Assembly (NCBI GenBank): GCA_037975125.1 | Contig: CM075853.1 | Coordinates: 37,336,113-37,400,112 of the forward strand | Reading direction: 5' to 3' | DNA: 64,000 bases | Source: Latrodectus hesperus | Lineage: Eukaryota > Arthropoda > Arachnida > Araneae > Theridiidae | Part shown: positions 50,460 through 63,447 of the stretch, one piece after another | Position numbering within the stretch: position 1 is the first letter of the stretch | Layout of the letters: the number at the start of each line of letters is the position of its first letter | Translations under genes and position numbers: made by a program | The notes under the pieces: model-generated | What the model was told of the DNA's origin: nothing | What the model saw: only the letters and a program-made list of their open reading frames with translations | The model's database searches: none

Positions 50460-51395
50460 TGATGTATTTGTACAGATAGAATAGCTTTACAAATAAGCAT
50501 TTTTTATTACCACTGCATCAGAAACCTGCGTTTAAAGACCCCTTCCCAACTGAAGGACTGATAATATTGCGATAGTAACAATATTTGATATCTTTTAGTT
50601 TTAAACAAGGAATTAGATATTATTTCTTTAATAATTCAAATACTATATAAGCAAGAAATGTGATGAAATATACAACTTTAGTTTCATCAATAGTAAAACT
50701 TGATCAACTCTAAAAATCTTTCATTCCGATGTTAAAAACGTGATTTCAAAACTTATATTTTTGATGTTTATAATAACTAAATGATGTAATTTTTCCGGGA
50801 CACAAGGATAAGTTTTGATTTAGATTTCTAATAAAAAGTTTATTTTTCAAACATTCTATAAGATCTCAAACTTTCTATAAAATTGATATTCAAATTTCTA
50901 AAAATGTTTATGAAGTTGAGAAAAATATTGAAAGAAAAATGTATACACATAGTTTCCAGTAATAAATTCTGAAAATCTTCTGGTAGCCCACTATCTAAAA
51001 ATATCCGTCACTTTAATCCTATCACTAAATTTTCTTATTTTTTACAGTTGAAAGAAATACTATTTTGTTTAATATAATCACAAATTGTGAGCAATTTAAA
51101 AAGCTTCCAATTTACAATTAATTATTGACAATATCAAATAATTCCCAAATATTAGCAGTTTGCTTGAATAACATAAATATATAAAATATTCAAGAACGAA
51201 TTGAAATTTATGGATATTTTTCTAATATAAAATCCTTTTATATTTAAATATTTGAACGAAGTCAATAAACATGTCTTTGCAAGTGATTTAAATTTTAACT
51301 TAATTCGTCAGACACACACAGTTCTCTTACTTAATAAACGCAGTCTCTGCTTATTATTCCAAACCAGCCAACTTTTAAGACAGAGGAAATAAATA
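50460..51395. other. AT-rich stretch
   Basis: Nothing recognised. Confidence 0.55.
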
Positions 51396-51399
51396 AAAT

Positions 51400-52030
51400 C
51401 CAAATATCAGATTTTAACCACGTCCATATCATTCCTTTTCATCCGTTTCGATTCATTAAATCTTAACAACGCCAGAAATTTTTAAAATTTAAGCCGTCGA
51501 AAACTGCTTCGTCTGCTCCATCAGATCAATAAAACGAATCTTTCATTTGAACATCTGATTATGCTTACTTATTTACGACTGATTAATCAAATGCCAACAC
51601 CTGAAATCCATCTGGGATTCCGAAGCAGCGGGGAATCTCCATTTAAATAAAGCAAACCATTCCAGAAATTTGAATCTTTGGGTGTTGTTTGGAATTCGCT
51701 TCACCTCGTTCCTACGAGAGGCTGTTATTAAGATTTACATCTCGTATTAATAATTCTTCGGGAAATGGAATCTAATTTCGTAAAGCTTCATTTCGATATT
51801 GCCATGCATAATGAAGGCTGGGATCGACTGTCACGTGTTCAAGAATCCTCAATTTTTGAGAAGTAACCTTTTCCAGATTAATATTGCAATGGCTGAGAGC
51901 CGATGGAATTAAGTAGAGGAAATGCTCTTTGAATTATGATTGGTTCGCTTGATTTCATCTCGATTAAGCTGAATTAGTCATGGCCGGAAAGGAATTAGTG
52001 CACTTTGTATTATGCTTAATTGAATTTGAT
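51400..52030. other. unique island (candidate enhancer)
   Basis: Non-repetitive sequence with more balanced composition and no ORF. It has TTAATAATTCTTCGGG near 51745, CCATGCATAATGAAGGC near 51801, TCTCGATTAAGCTGAATTAG near 51957 and GGAATTAGTGCACTTTGT near 51989. TGCACTTTGT also occurs in the island at 41160-41810. The density of ATTA/TAAT cores in stable context suggests regulatory sequence. Confidence 0.35.
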
Positions 52031-52034
52031 TTTA

Positions 52035-53955
52035 TTGTGAAGTGTTTGAAGAAAATAGTAATATCGCCATTGGCACAAGATAAACTACAGATTATAAAAT
52101 TAAAATTTAATAATAAAAGGTTTTGAAGAATTTTAAATATGTTTAACCAATATCAAACAATAAAACTTGAACACTAACACCATACGACGTACAATAAATT
52201 ACCTAACAAATACAAAATTTTAATTGATTACAAAAAAATATTGAAATAAGGAAATTTTTTCATTAGTGTTTCGACATAAACTATCTTTACTTAATTTGTA
52301 ATTTTAAAACTTTTTCCTGGGACAGTTTCTTTATAATCAAAATCGAATATGACTTTATAGTGAATGTTTTAGAACCTTAAAGAATGATTATACAAACAAT
52401 AAATGTCCTCTATAGTGTTCTATAATGTAATAACTCTATATGTATAAAATCCTCTATAATAAGAAGCCTTGAATTTAAACAGGTAAGAAAATTATCTATT
52501 TGTAATAAAATACATGCAAATATACACTTTATTCTAAAAAACAAAATTGATTTTAAAAAAAGTTATAAAATTCAATTAATTTTCAAAGAAATTATATATA
52601 TATAAATGATTAGTACATACATTATTTAATCTATCTAAATAAATTCATGACAGTATATTTTCACAAAAAATGTAGTGTCATGATGACTTTCAGATTTGTC
52701 AGAGAGCACAGCTTTATTTTATCAATTGCAGCTTGTTTGGTTTTCTTGATCAACGATTTTTGTTTCACTAGATATTTTGCAAAAATAGAAAATGATGTTG
52801 AAATTTCTGTTTCATCTGCCGCCATAGAATGTCTTAACCTTCATTTCACAATAACAGAAAATCCACATTAAAATATTCTAAACTCTATTTAAAAAGAAAA
52901 TGATTTCCTACTGTCTTCTATTAGTCACCATAACAACGGATTAAAGAAATGTGGTTTTAATAAGCCAATTTTTTATACTTTTTATACTCTTATTTTTTAA
53001 ACACTGTATAAAATCTAGGCTATCCTAAAACAGAATCATTTATTAATATTTATATATTAGGCTCATTTAAGGAGAATGAAATCCTTACGATTCAGAGAAG
53101 ATAATGAGAGAAAATGTTTTAAAATGCTAATTATTATAAAAAAAACAGCCCTTAAACAAATTTCCTAAACTGAAATTTATTTACAACTCTTTAGGATTTA
53201 ATAAATAGTTAAAGAAAATATAAACCTGTTAACTATTTATTACCCTTGGTAATGACGTGGAAAAGATTGGAAAACAATGGTTAACTATTGCTTAAAACTA
53301 TATAGAAATTGATAATGTTTAGCGCTTTTAAATTGGTATAAATAAGTAATCAATACGTAAGGCAATCAACTAATGAGAAAAGTGCCTGGAATGTACTTAT
53401 AATAGTAATAGAATGTGTTTTTATAATCGATATTTTGCTTTTCCTCCTCAAGGCACAATTGAAACATAAAATTATGGAGGTTGATGATAGTTTCTTGTAG
53501 GCAATGTGTTTTTTCGTACTTTTTTCATTTTTCCCTAATATATTCTTCAAATTCTGACATACATTTGCTTATAAAGGTATAAGTATGATATATCCACCCA
53601 AGACATTTATCGCCAAATTTACCGTCCTTTGTTTTGATTATAGTGTTTCCGGTTATCCCTTTAGGGTTGTCAATTTGAATTTTTGTTGCCAGGTTTGTTT
53701 TTTCTCTTGTTTTACGTCATTTTTTAATCATATAAACGGTTTTATTTAGTGGTAACAGCGTTATAGTTGCTTGGCAACGAAGAAAGTAGTCAATGGGAGG
53801 ATATACCCAATTAGTTCCTTTCTAGATTAAAAGGATGTAATAAATGTAACTTTTGGTGAAGAAGCAGTAGTAAGTTTAATTATGCATACCTATTAAGAAA
53901 GTTCCACTATTATTTATAGTGTAAGCTGTTTATATTTTCTTGATAGTAGTTGGAC
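52035..53955. other. AT-rich stretch, possible LINE 3' UTR at right end
   Basis: AT-rich, with no recognised gene. About 53600-53955 is less AT-rich and lies directly downstream (minus strand) of the LINE remains at 53960-54480, so it may be that element's 3' UTR. Confidence 0.4.
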
Positions 53956-53959
53956 TGTG

Positions 53960-54480
53960 GCCAAAGAAGACATGCTTTTAAATCCATTAACATTAGAATT
54001 TTGTGATTTGATGTATCGACGGTTTGTGACTGATGCTAAATTTGAGATGTTGAGTAATTGCTAAGTTGATAGGGTATCTAATATGATATTTGATTGTATT
54101 TGGACATTCTGTTAAATAGTATTGCGGTGTTTTTTGCTTGCCATAAGAGCATAAAGGTATGCCGCTTCTTTCAAATATATTATAGTATGTGACAAATTGT
54201 GTGGTCCATGTCTAATAATAAATGAAATTAAGAAAGCCTTTGTGTAGCAATGATCCGTGAAGGTTTTTGGTAATAATGAATATGCCAATGTGTTCAGATG
54301 TCTCTTAGAATTCTTGTCAACTGACTATGGAGTTTTGATTAAATATAGACTTTAAGTGGTACTTGGGTCATAGGATATCCGTGGTTTGATGGTGAAATTC
54401 TATTGTTGCTTCTTTAATTAGTATTCCGATTCTTTCATTTCCTTCTCTTCCATCATGTGCTTTTATCCCTTTAATAAAAC
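53960..54480 (-). pseudogene. old Jockey/I-like LINE ORF2 C-terminus
   Basis: On the minus strand, IKAHDGREGNERIGILIKEA (about 54475-54410) corresponds to the K-A-H-x-G-x-x-G-N-E-R-A-D block that ends the RNase H domain of these LINEs. Its final Asp is gone (NERIG instead of NERAD). About 200 bases on, ERSGIPLCSYGKQKTPQYYL followed by TEC (about 54170-54105) is the C-terminal Cys/His cluster. Stops and frameshifts lie between. It is more decayed than the copy at 10440-12135, and its 5' side is cut off near a long microsatellite. Confidence 0.7.
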
Positions 54481-54528
54481 TTAATACACAGTAAAAATTG
54501 CGCTCTCATAAAATCTATTTAAACTCAT

Positions 54529-54674
<146 letters not shown>

Positions 54675-54679
54675 TTTCC

Positions 54680-55060
54680 TTGAAATATTAAAATCGCATC
54701 GTTTATTCATCTTCATTAACTGAAAAGTTATAAATTGTGAATAAGCAATAAAAATCGAAATATAATTAAATAAAATTAAATATTTCACATCAAAAATGTT
54801 ATTATTTTTTGCATTCATTCGAAAATTTCTAATGCAAGTAGATTTTTTTAAAATAATAAAATTATTTCTAATATCTTCCTACTCTTTTTAAACTCGTTAA
54901 TTTTTTTAATGTTCTATATAATTATTTAAATTTAACTGATGAAAAGGAACAAATTGCTGATCACCTCCCTATTAACATTTTTTCTTAATTAGTGTAATTT
55001 TTGTTTACTTTTATTAATTTAAAGCAGCTTAAATTCATATTATATTTAATTATATCCTAT
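54680..55060. other. AT-rich spacer between two compound microsatellites
   Basis: Nothing recognised. Confidence 0.55.
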
Positions 55061-55066
55061 ATATAA

Positions 55067-55246
<180 letters not shown>

Positions 55247-55289
55247 TGGAATTACTTTACTCAGTATTTGCAGTCCAATAATTTATGAG

Positions 55290-55620
55290 AAAAGAAATAA
55301 TATGGGACACCTTTTCGAAGCACCAAAACAGCATTAGGAAATTGACATTTTTTTACGGAAGGTCAGGTAATTATTCTTCGTTAGGCTTAGCTTTCGTGTG
55401 GCATCAGCAGTTCTCGCGTTTCCTAAATCACCGGAGACAAATAAATCGATTGCATTACGTCCAAATAGGAGTCTTCTGTTGGTATTTTGACCTTCGGACG
55501 CAAAACATCTTTCCATTGACCTTCTCTCATCTAGCGGCGAGCTTATCCAGAAAGCTTTGTCCTCTTGGGAATTCACTTCTTCGCTGCCAATGAATCCAAT
55601 TTAACGAATCATAAAAAAGC
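55290..55620. other. unique island (candidate regulatory element)
   Basis: A sharp change from the TA tract to balanced, non-repetitive sequence: GGTCAGGTAATTATTC near 55361, AATCGATTGCATTACGTCC near 55443, and CATCTAGCGGCGAGC near 55529, a partial CTCF-like core. ORFs of 102 aa (plus) and 80 aa (minus) overlap on opposite strands, and neither is recognised. Confidence 0.35.
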
Positions 55621-55624
55621 ATTG

Positions 55625-58600
55625 CTTTACACGTGTCTTCCTATGCTCACAAAGAGGATCGCCAAATTTTAGTTGATTTACCATCAAAATATATGATTAT
55701 CACTTTTTAATGGCAAATAAGTGTTCAGAATAATTGCAATGAAATGAACGAATAAATTAATTTATTTGAAAGAATTTTAAATTCAGTTGGAAGAATTTGT
55801 TAACATATTTTTGATTTCATAAAAATGTTATTTAATTTTAATTTGAGTTTCTTATTAAATTAACCAAGAAAAATTAAAAACTTTAATACTTAATAAATTT
55901 AATTCTTGATTTTTTTAAAAATATTTATTGCTTTTATTGAAAGAAAAATTAACTACAAAGTAGGCTATTATTTATTTTAATTAAAGAAATTTAATTAGAA
56001 AAATCTAAAGCTTTTTAATATAAATAAAATATTAATTCCAAGAATGGTATAAATTTAAAATGCTTGTTAAAATATTTAAAACATTAAAAGCATACTACAA
56101 AATTTATATGAAGTACTACAAAATTTATATTTTTACGTATTAATGTGAGATATAATTTTGGCATTTTTTTACAGTATAAATAGGCGCATTTCAATATGAA
56201 ATACTTTTTAATATCCTTACAACTAGAGAACTATTGAAACGCTGATATTAAAAAAATTTATAATATTCAATTTTCTCTTTCTAACACAGTGTTTTACTTT
56301 ATCTTAATATGAAAAATTCTATACGCTCCTCGTATACCAACAAAATATCATGGTACCGTCACATTCTTCTTGTCTATGGCAACCGATTGACCAAAACCTA
56401 ATTTTGATTGGCTAAAATTATTCATCAAATTTTAGTTTGCTCTGTTAGTTATCAAATCAAATAATCTTTAAATAGCAATCTTTTTTCACAGAAAGAGAAA
56501 TTTACTCGAAATGGCAAACATAGAATTTTAATTTTTAATTTAATGAGACCACTATTACCACATAATATTTAATTTATATCTTATTTGTTACAAAATATAA
56601 TTAATTATTTTATTTATTTTTGTACAATTTATAAATTGAATTTTTACTTTGACGAATCTCGTGTAGATTTCAGGAAATAAGTTTTATGATAATATTTGAA
56701 AACACATATTTTCAAATATCAACAATTATTATCTTTTAAAATTATTTTCAGATTAAATTTTTAAATTCAAAATAAAAAATATATAATTTTAATTATTTAT
56801 GTTTCATATATTTTTAGATATTTTTGAGATTCCCTCAAATGATGCTCAGATTTATTATTTTGAAAATTGTCTTAAATTTTGAATTGAAAAAATTTAAAAC
56901 ATTTAATCACTCAAATCGATTTTACATTCTTAGATAATGTAGATTTCTTGATCTCTATCTCTTTATAGATGTTTTTCTTTCGAAGTTTCCCTCTCTTTCA
57001 TTGAAAGGATGCGATGATTTGTCATCTATAACATATCTTCAAATGGTTCTCAGATTATTTTTGGTTTAATTTTCGCTCTTTGTCGTCATAATAACATTGA
57101 TAACCATGGTAGAAAATAATAATTTATTGTATAACACTTTTAACTTTTAGTTTGCTCAAATCGAATAGAGGAAAATCATGCCACTTACGAAATATTTCCT
57201 AAAAATACAGAAATAACATATTTGAATTTGAAAAAAACTTTGAATTTTTATCTATAAGTTACTTATTAATCTCATTATCTTTGTGATTGTTTAAAATAAT
57301 GATTTTTTTATAGAAAACTCTGAATTTTGTCCATTTTAAGATATTTAAACATGTGATATGCTAAATTTAAAACGCTTTCAAGTTAAGTGCAATATATTCC
57401 AGATATGTCAACTTCGGATATATATACCATTTTTTTTGGTTTACATACGTGCAAATAAGGAGGACAAGAAAAACTCAAGAAAATAAAATAGTATAAGATA
57501 AAACACCAAGTATATTTGTATTTTGAGCATTTTGTAGAAAAGAAACGCGCAGAACACGTATTGCAAGAAAGTGACAAGTGTGAATAGAAAGTCTACCTCT
57601 ATCAGTGAAAATGTCAATATCTTGGGCAGCTTGTTGCAAGGGAAGAAGTTGAAATACTTCTGCATTTTCAAAGAACATGCAAACAATGTAAAACAAATTC
57701 AAAACCTCGCATACATTTTATATTTCACGAAGCATTGTGTTTGGCTCCTGAATGAAAGAATTTTTATATTTTTATAAAGGAATTTGAATATAATAAAAAA
57801 GATGCATAGCGTCAACATATAATTTCATCAAATTTCATATTTCTTTCATTGTATATATATTGTTAAAGTTTGCCCATGTTTTCTTTCCTATATTTTCTTC
57901 AAAGGCAAATTTATAACAGGTTTTGCAGCATAATACTGTGCTTTTACTATGAGGTTGTTTAAATTTAAATAATCAGTCAAAAACTTCAAATTTTTAAGAT
58001 AAAGATTTTGTTCATTCTTCCTTAATTTTAATATTTTGAAACTTTAAATTCGTTAGAATTTAATCGCATATTTGTGCATTAGTAGTTCACTAAAATGCAT
58101 AAGGTTTTATAACACAATTGTAAATACTGTAAAAGCAATCAGATATAAGTTTAGTGGTAATCAGAAAAGACGAGATGCGATCTTAATACATTTAGTTTCG
58201 ACTTCAATATTAAATAATGATCTAATAAATCGACTATCCATTGTTTGTTAGCAAACCCGTTAAGTGATTTAATTAAAAATTTCAAAATGCTCAATTTCAT
58301 TAGCATTTAACAAAAAGTATATGAATTATGTGCTTGAAACAGAAACATTTCTGAATGCACAAGAAAGTGTAGCTAAGAAATGAAAATAATTTTTCCTCCT
58401 TGAATACAATAAATCGAAATATTTGCTATTTTATATGCATTACACAGATTCACATTGGCAAATACTGGACATAAAATAGCTCGAGGCACTTAGAATCATT
58501 TAATAATATAAGTGTTAGAATGTGGCACTAATGGTTTATATATAAACTAAATCCTTCAGCTTCAAATTTTGAAAAAGAAAATATTTATTATAAAATGACA

Positions 58601-58780
58601 TTTTCCGAAAGTATTGACGGTAGATATTTTACTTCTGTAGAAGTGTAATTAATGAATGGGAATTGTAAATAAACAGGGTTCTTTTTTTTTGAACAAACAC
58701 TAAAACATTTATTGTTTATTACAAATAAGGCATTGTTTGATCATCATTATCATGAAAATACATAGATCTTCCTATGATCA
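55625..58780. other. AT-rich gene-free stretch
   Basis: AT-rich. A short tandem duplication (TACTACAAAATTTATAT) lies near 56093-56130. Overlapping ORFs around 57383-57777 have no domain resemblance. Confidence 0.5.
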
Positions 58781-58782
58781 TC

Positions 58783-58850
58783 ATTAATATTACAAATGAG
58801 ATAATTAATTCGTAGGAAATAGAATTAATTATCTTATTTGTAATATTAAT
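58783..58850. repeat. near-perfect hairpin, 29-bp stem, 10-nt loop
   Basis: The left arm (58783-58811) starts ATTAATATTACAAATGAGAT. The right arm (58822-58850) is its reverse complement with one mismatch (G versus A). The loop is GTAGGAAATA. Confidence 0.9.
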
Positions 58851-58854
58851 AAAA

Positions 58855-59265
58855 ATTTTTGAATTATTGTATGCATATCCATGATATATCAGATTTTAAA
58901 ACATTTTTAAAATCTGATCATCACATAAATCCACAAACAAAATAATCAGAGGCTTGGTGAACATGAACTGAGAAATGTAAGATTTAAGTTTCCAATGTCT
59001 GAAATGTGATGTTATAATGGAAAGTGGGTAATTGTTGTCGCAAGGTATACTTTATCTTACATTAATATAATCAAATATTATTTTTATTGTAACTGAAAAC
59101 TTACAAAGTTTAATAAGATTCACCAATATTTGTCAATGTAAAATACTGTATCACTTGTTCTATTTAATCCCATTTTTATAAATTAATAACATTCGCTGTG
59201 AAAATACCGTGAAGCACAATACATTGCTGCTTGTTGGGATCACATTTAATTAGATTCCCATTTGC
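58855..59265. other. AT-rich spacer
   Basis: Nothing recognised. Confidence 0.5.
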
Positions 59266-59269
59266 AATA

Positions 59270-59480
59270 TATTGTTGTTATTGCTGCAATAGCCTGCTAC
59301 ACTGTACCTATCATTGAGATAGGCTCTACCAGCCTTATAGAGGCAGCTAGGTGGGATACCTCATAATTTAGAAGCAGGGATCAAGCGGAAGACACCCAAT
59401 ACTTGACTTGCTACCCTCAGAGGTGTCATTTCACATGATGGGCATCGCTATCGCAACTTGTTTAACGTAGTCCTGCTGCC
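59270..59480 (-). mobile_element. SINE copy of the GTGGCAGGCCAAG family (copy 4)
   Basis: The minus strand has CATGTGAAATGACACCTCTG, GGGTAGCAAGTCAAGTATTG and TGATCCCTGCTTCTAAATTA, colinear with the body of the 23240-23620 copy. It ends in GCAGCAATAACAACAATA, a clear retroposon tail at about 59270-59290. The head is not clearly preserved. Confidence 0.7.
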
Positions 59481-59489
59481 TCAATGTAT

Positions 59490-60180
59490 TTATAGTGGCG
59501 AGAAACACAAAATTTATCTTGAGAACACACATAAAATTATCTCAGTATCTCAGTACCAATGCAACTATGCTAAAATAAAAAAGCACTTTATTACAGAATA
59601 AAATAAACCCTGACCATGCTTTATCCACTTACACACTCTAAAATTCTCAAAAAAATTAATTATAAACACTTAATACTCAGTTCTATAATTTTTATATTTG
59701 ACAAAGAATTTTCCTTTCTTACCATAAAATATGGAATATCAGTTTTTTGTTTTATTAATTTAATGTTGAACTCCCCTGCACAATTACTAATGAAGCTGGC
59801 AACTGAGCGAACTAATGAACGTAAGACAAGTCTGCGCTCTTGTCTTGTTTTTAACGATTCGTTTTTTTATATTCTGCTATCTACGACTTTAATGCTTAGT
59901 GTGGTTTGAGAAATCCATATTAAGCTATGAGTATGGTATCAAACAGCCAGTGGGCAAACAATTGATCGTAGAGCAACAGCTAACCAAAATAGCCCGCATA
60001 ATTCTCGATGCTTAAAAACCAATTATAGAGGAAACTTTCACACATATTTCCGATTGATTATTTCGTTTCTTAAAGCCTGATTGTACAAGAGACATTTTAA
60101 ATAACTGAATCCTTTTAGTTAACTTATCAATCATCTGTGTAACATCTTATACCAATGAATAGATATTATAATCTGGGTTT
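59490..60180. other. noncoding stretch
   Basis: AT-rich. The 97-aa plus ORF at 59616-59909 is not recognised. Confidence 0.5.
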
Positions 60181-60182
60181 CA

Positions 60183-60223
60183 TGTGGTTTTCAGATATTA
60201 CAATGTAATATCTGAAAGCCACA
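60183..60223. repeat. 41-bp near-perfect palindrome
   Basis: TGTGGTTTTCAGATATTACA (60183-60202), one spacer base, then TGTAATATCTGAAAGCCACA (60204-60223). The arms differ at a single position (T versus C). Confidence 0.95.
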
Positions 60224-60229
60224 GGGATA

Positions 60230-61005
60230 TTCCAATTTCATTGTTAAGATAACTTAATACCATATCAAGGATATGACTTAATAATAGAAGGAAGAATACT
60301 CATTTATATATACATAGGAAAGGAAAAATATTTTTGAACAGAGAACCAGACATGATCACAAAGCTATCTAATACTTTCTTTAGAGATTTCCCCCAATATA
60401 TTATTTTATAGTAAAAATATCAATTTCTTTCTTTTGTGACTATTTAAAAATGAAATTTTTATTACACATATTCACAAGATTGAAGTTAAATGCAAAGGAT
60501 GGGATTTTTGCCAAAATTAAAAAAATCACTACTGAGTACTAAAAGTTTGCTACATGATAAATACAAGAAAACAGTGAATTGCTTCATTTTTGTCAAATAT
60601 TAATTCACCAAGTTTTAAAAGACAAAAATATTGTCTATACCAATTATTAAAATTAACAATGTTACAAACGCTAAAATGGTACTGGTGGAACATTTACATA
60701 CTAATTAATTGTTACAAACATATTTCTAATGAGAGAATTTCGAACTATGAAGAAGACGGGACTCATCCATTTAGACACTATTGATGAACTATATATGTTC
60801 TGTATGAAAAACTTAAAAGAATGAAATGTCACATTTAATATAATTTATGTATATACACATCAAATATGATATCACATTATTCAAATTACTACAGCAAAAT
60901 CAAATCAAAACAATTATGCTATGTAGAATAGTTTCATTAACATTGAAAATTGACAAATCCGTATGCAACTGTTTATTAAAAAAAGAATATAGTTTTTCTT
61001 AAAGA
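60230..61005. other. AT-rich stretch
   Basis: Nothing recognised. Confidence 0.5.
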
Positions 61006-61009
61006 GATT

Positions 61010-61500
61010 TAAGTTCAAAGCGTTGTCTTCAAGGGATTTATCACCCGGAACGTGGAAATAAAGAAAGAAATTTAGAAGAAAGTCCCCAAAAATTATAAGA
61101 CGGGGGACGCTCGGCTACCAGGCCATTATAAAAAGTCCATTAAGCGTAAAATAAAGGACGACAGTTAAAAGAAAAGGGCAACCAAAGTAAGAAAAAAGTA
61201 AGGGAATGGACTCCAGTGGTCGCTGCACAACACCACTGGCTATCTTTCGCGAAAGCTAAAGAAGAGGGAAAAAAAGGAAAAGTATGTTTCTTGAAAGTTC
61301 CAAATAAACCACGGAGGGCCATAATCACAACTTTGAATTCAGGAAACCTCAAGGGTGTACTAGAAGTTGGCAGGGTTCTTCTTCAGAAGAGGCGGCCCGG
61401 AATGGTTTGTAAGAAGTTAGGACTGGTCCATGCTGTACTTAATGATCTGGCAAAAGGAAAGATAAAAACGTTGTCAATAGCCAAAAGATGAGCTTTTATT
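61010..61500. other. unique island (candidate regulatory element)
   Basis: Non-repetitive, more balanced composition. CGCTCGGCTACCAGGCCATT begins near 61108, followed by ATAAAAAGTCCATTAAGCG and further ATAAAG words. A 91-aa plus ORF (61216-61491, beginning MVAAQHHWLSF and ending SIAKR) spans the right half and is opposed by a 70-aa minus ORF. I do not recognise either. The plus ORF is lysine-rich, following purine bias, so a real small gene is possible but not supported. Confidence 0.35.
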
Positions 61501-61504
61501 GCAT

Positions 61505-62000
61505 GGGTTTAAAATAAAAAATAATCATTTAGTTTAATAGGTACCTGGTGCGTTGCCATGAAGGTACTGTGCGAAATATTTTCATGATTAAACTTTAATC
61601 TAGAATCTGCAGACATACCTGTGGAAAATATAATACTATTTCGTCATTTTTTGATTGAGGATACTTTAAAGTTAGCAGAACTATTAAAATTTAAACATGC
61701 TTGTTAATTCATATATGAGTTCACCTGATAAAATTATAGTTAATATTGTGTATACTTTTGATCTCAGATTTGCATCAGTCATTATTGAGCTTTCAAATAA
61801 GGAGAAGTGTATATTTTAAAAGTTTAATTATTGTGAAAATTGATGTTTAATTTTTTAAATTTATAATAATTCTAATAGATTTATTATTAAATTAATTTAT
61901 TTAATTATTGCCCTAAGATCACTTTTTGCTAATGCTTGCTAATTTCACTGATATTCATATTTTAAGTAGATTCCAAACCGATATAAAAATTTAAGTCTGA
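61505..62000. other. AT-rich stretch
   Basis: Nothing recognised. Confidence 0.55.
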
Positions 62001-62005
62001 AGATG

Positions 62006-62085
62006 GAATCGAACCCATGAACTGTTCAATAGAAGATCAGCGCGTTAAGCTTTCAACAAGCAGCTCAGCTCAATTATAGAATCGA
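62006..62085 (-). mobile_element. tRNA-like relic (SINE head or tRNA pseudogene)
   Basis: The minus strand shows GAGCTGCTTGTTGAAAGC, a tRNA-like middle and CATGGGTTCGATTCCATC, a canonical B box at about 62008-62025. The middle does not fold into a convincing anticodon arm, so this is not a functional tRNA gene. No SINE body is recognised downstream. Confidence 0.5.
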
Positions 62086-62089
62086 ATAA

Positions 62090-63440
62090 GCTTTAATAAC
62101 TATATTTAATCGAATGAATAATGAAAATTATTCTATGGAATGCATACTATCATACCTCGCTTTTTAATTTGAATATTTTATTTTATGTATTTTTCATGAA
62201 TCAAAAATAGAAAAGCGATTTAAGTTTTTATCACTTTCGATTTACTTTGGTATTTTCGGTGCGAATGCCAAATACTGACATGATTCTTCTAAGAGACACT
62301 GACTGACATCATGTGTATGTTTTCAACAAAAGAAAATCGAAAACAATTTCGGAAAGCAATTTTTTTTATTAAAATGATTCTGGTTCATCAAAATTCAAAG
62401 TAATTATTCAAAAGAAAAGAAAAGAAACTATGGAAGATTTAAATGATGTAATATAAAAATTATAAAGGGAATGAGAATATTTTTTACATATAGCTGCTAT
62501 GAAATAAGGGAAATTAATTCTTTCGAACTTTTTAATTTTAGTAAATTGTGAATAGAATTTAGTACGTATTTATAAGCTGTTCCTCTTTTGAAAAAATGTA
62601 GGTTGATTTTAGATATGTTTAAGAACTGCGTGAAGTTTAGATTGAGAATTTTTGATGTATGCGTAATAATCCTTAAACTAATCAAATGAAAAATTCTGCA
62701 TTCTTTCAGCAAATTAAGTTTACAAAATATAAACCATTATTTTTTGCATGAACTCGGTAATTTAAGCATTTTTTACTTTTAAAATTCTTTCGGTAAAAAT
62801 TCTATATATGAATATTTATTATGTTTATAAAATTTTGTTTGTCTTGGAAGTATATTTTTTACTCATTTTTAACCCAATACTATGCAATAACTTTATCATA
62901 GTAAAACAATGACTTGTATATTCCATTTGCTCACAAAATAATTTAAGGTTTTCAATATCACATTCCTTTCAGTTTAATGTAACTAAAAAACCATTTTTTT
63001 ATAGCAAAGCCAAATGACAAAATTGCTGATAGATGTCCTCTTAAAGACACTTATAACCAATTCTTACTTCATGTTTTTAAATCAATTTAAACTTGAATCT
63101 GATTTAATTTAAACACCATTCTCTGATAACAGTGTTTACACTGCTTTACACTTTAAACTGATTAAGCAAATGAAGATTTTTGTTCAAAACCTCATTTATT
63201 GTTTTGTTAATATTATATATTATTGGTTTAAAATTTTCATAATTGAGCACGTTTTTTTAACATTTGCAGAGGAAACTGAGCTAATATAAGATTATGATCT
63301 TTCAAATGAGGAAAACTAAACCAAAAATATCGTGAACAAATCTATTTTTTCTCAAATTCTAACATAACTTTTTGAGACTTAGTTAAAAACTTTATATAAA
63401 TAATTCTGCTTCATCATTTTATTCAAAATTTTCTCCTTTT
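62090..63440. other. AT-rich gene-free stretch
   Basis: AT-rich, with a small AAAAG run near 62410. Nothing recognised. Confidence 0.55.
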
Positions 63441-63447
63441 GTGCTTA

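Noticed and set aside
62006..62085. functional tRNA gene
   Set aside because: The B box is good but the anticodon arm does not pair convincingly.
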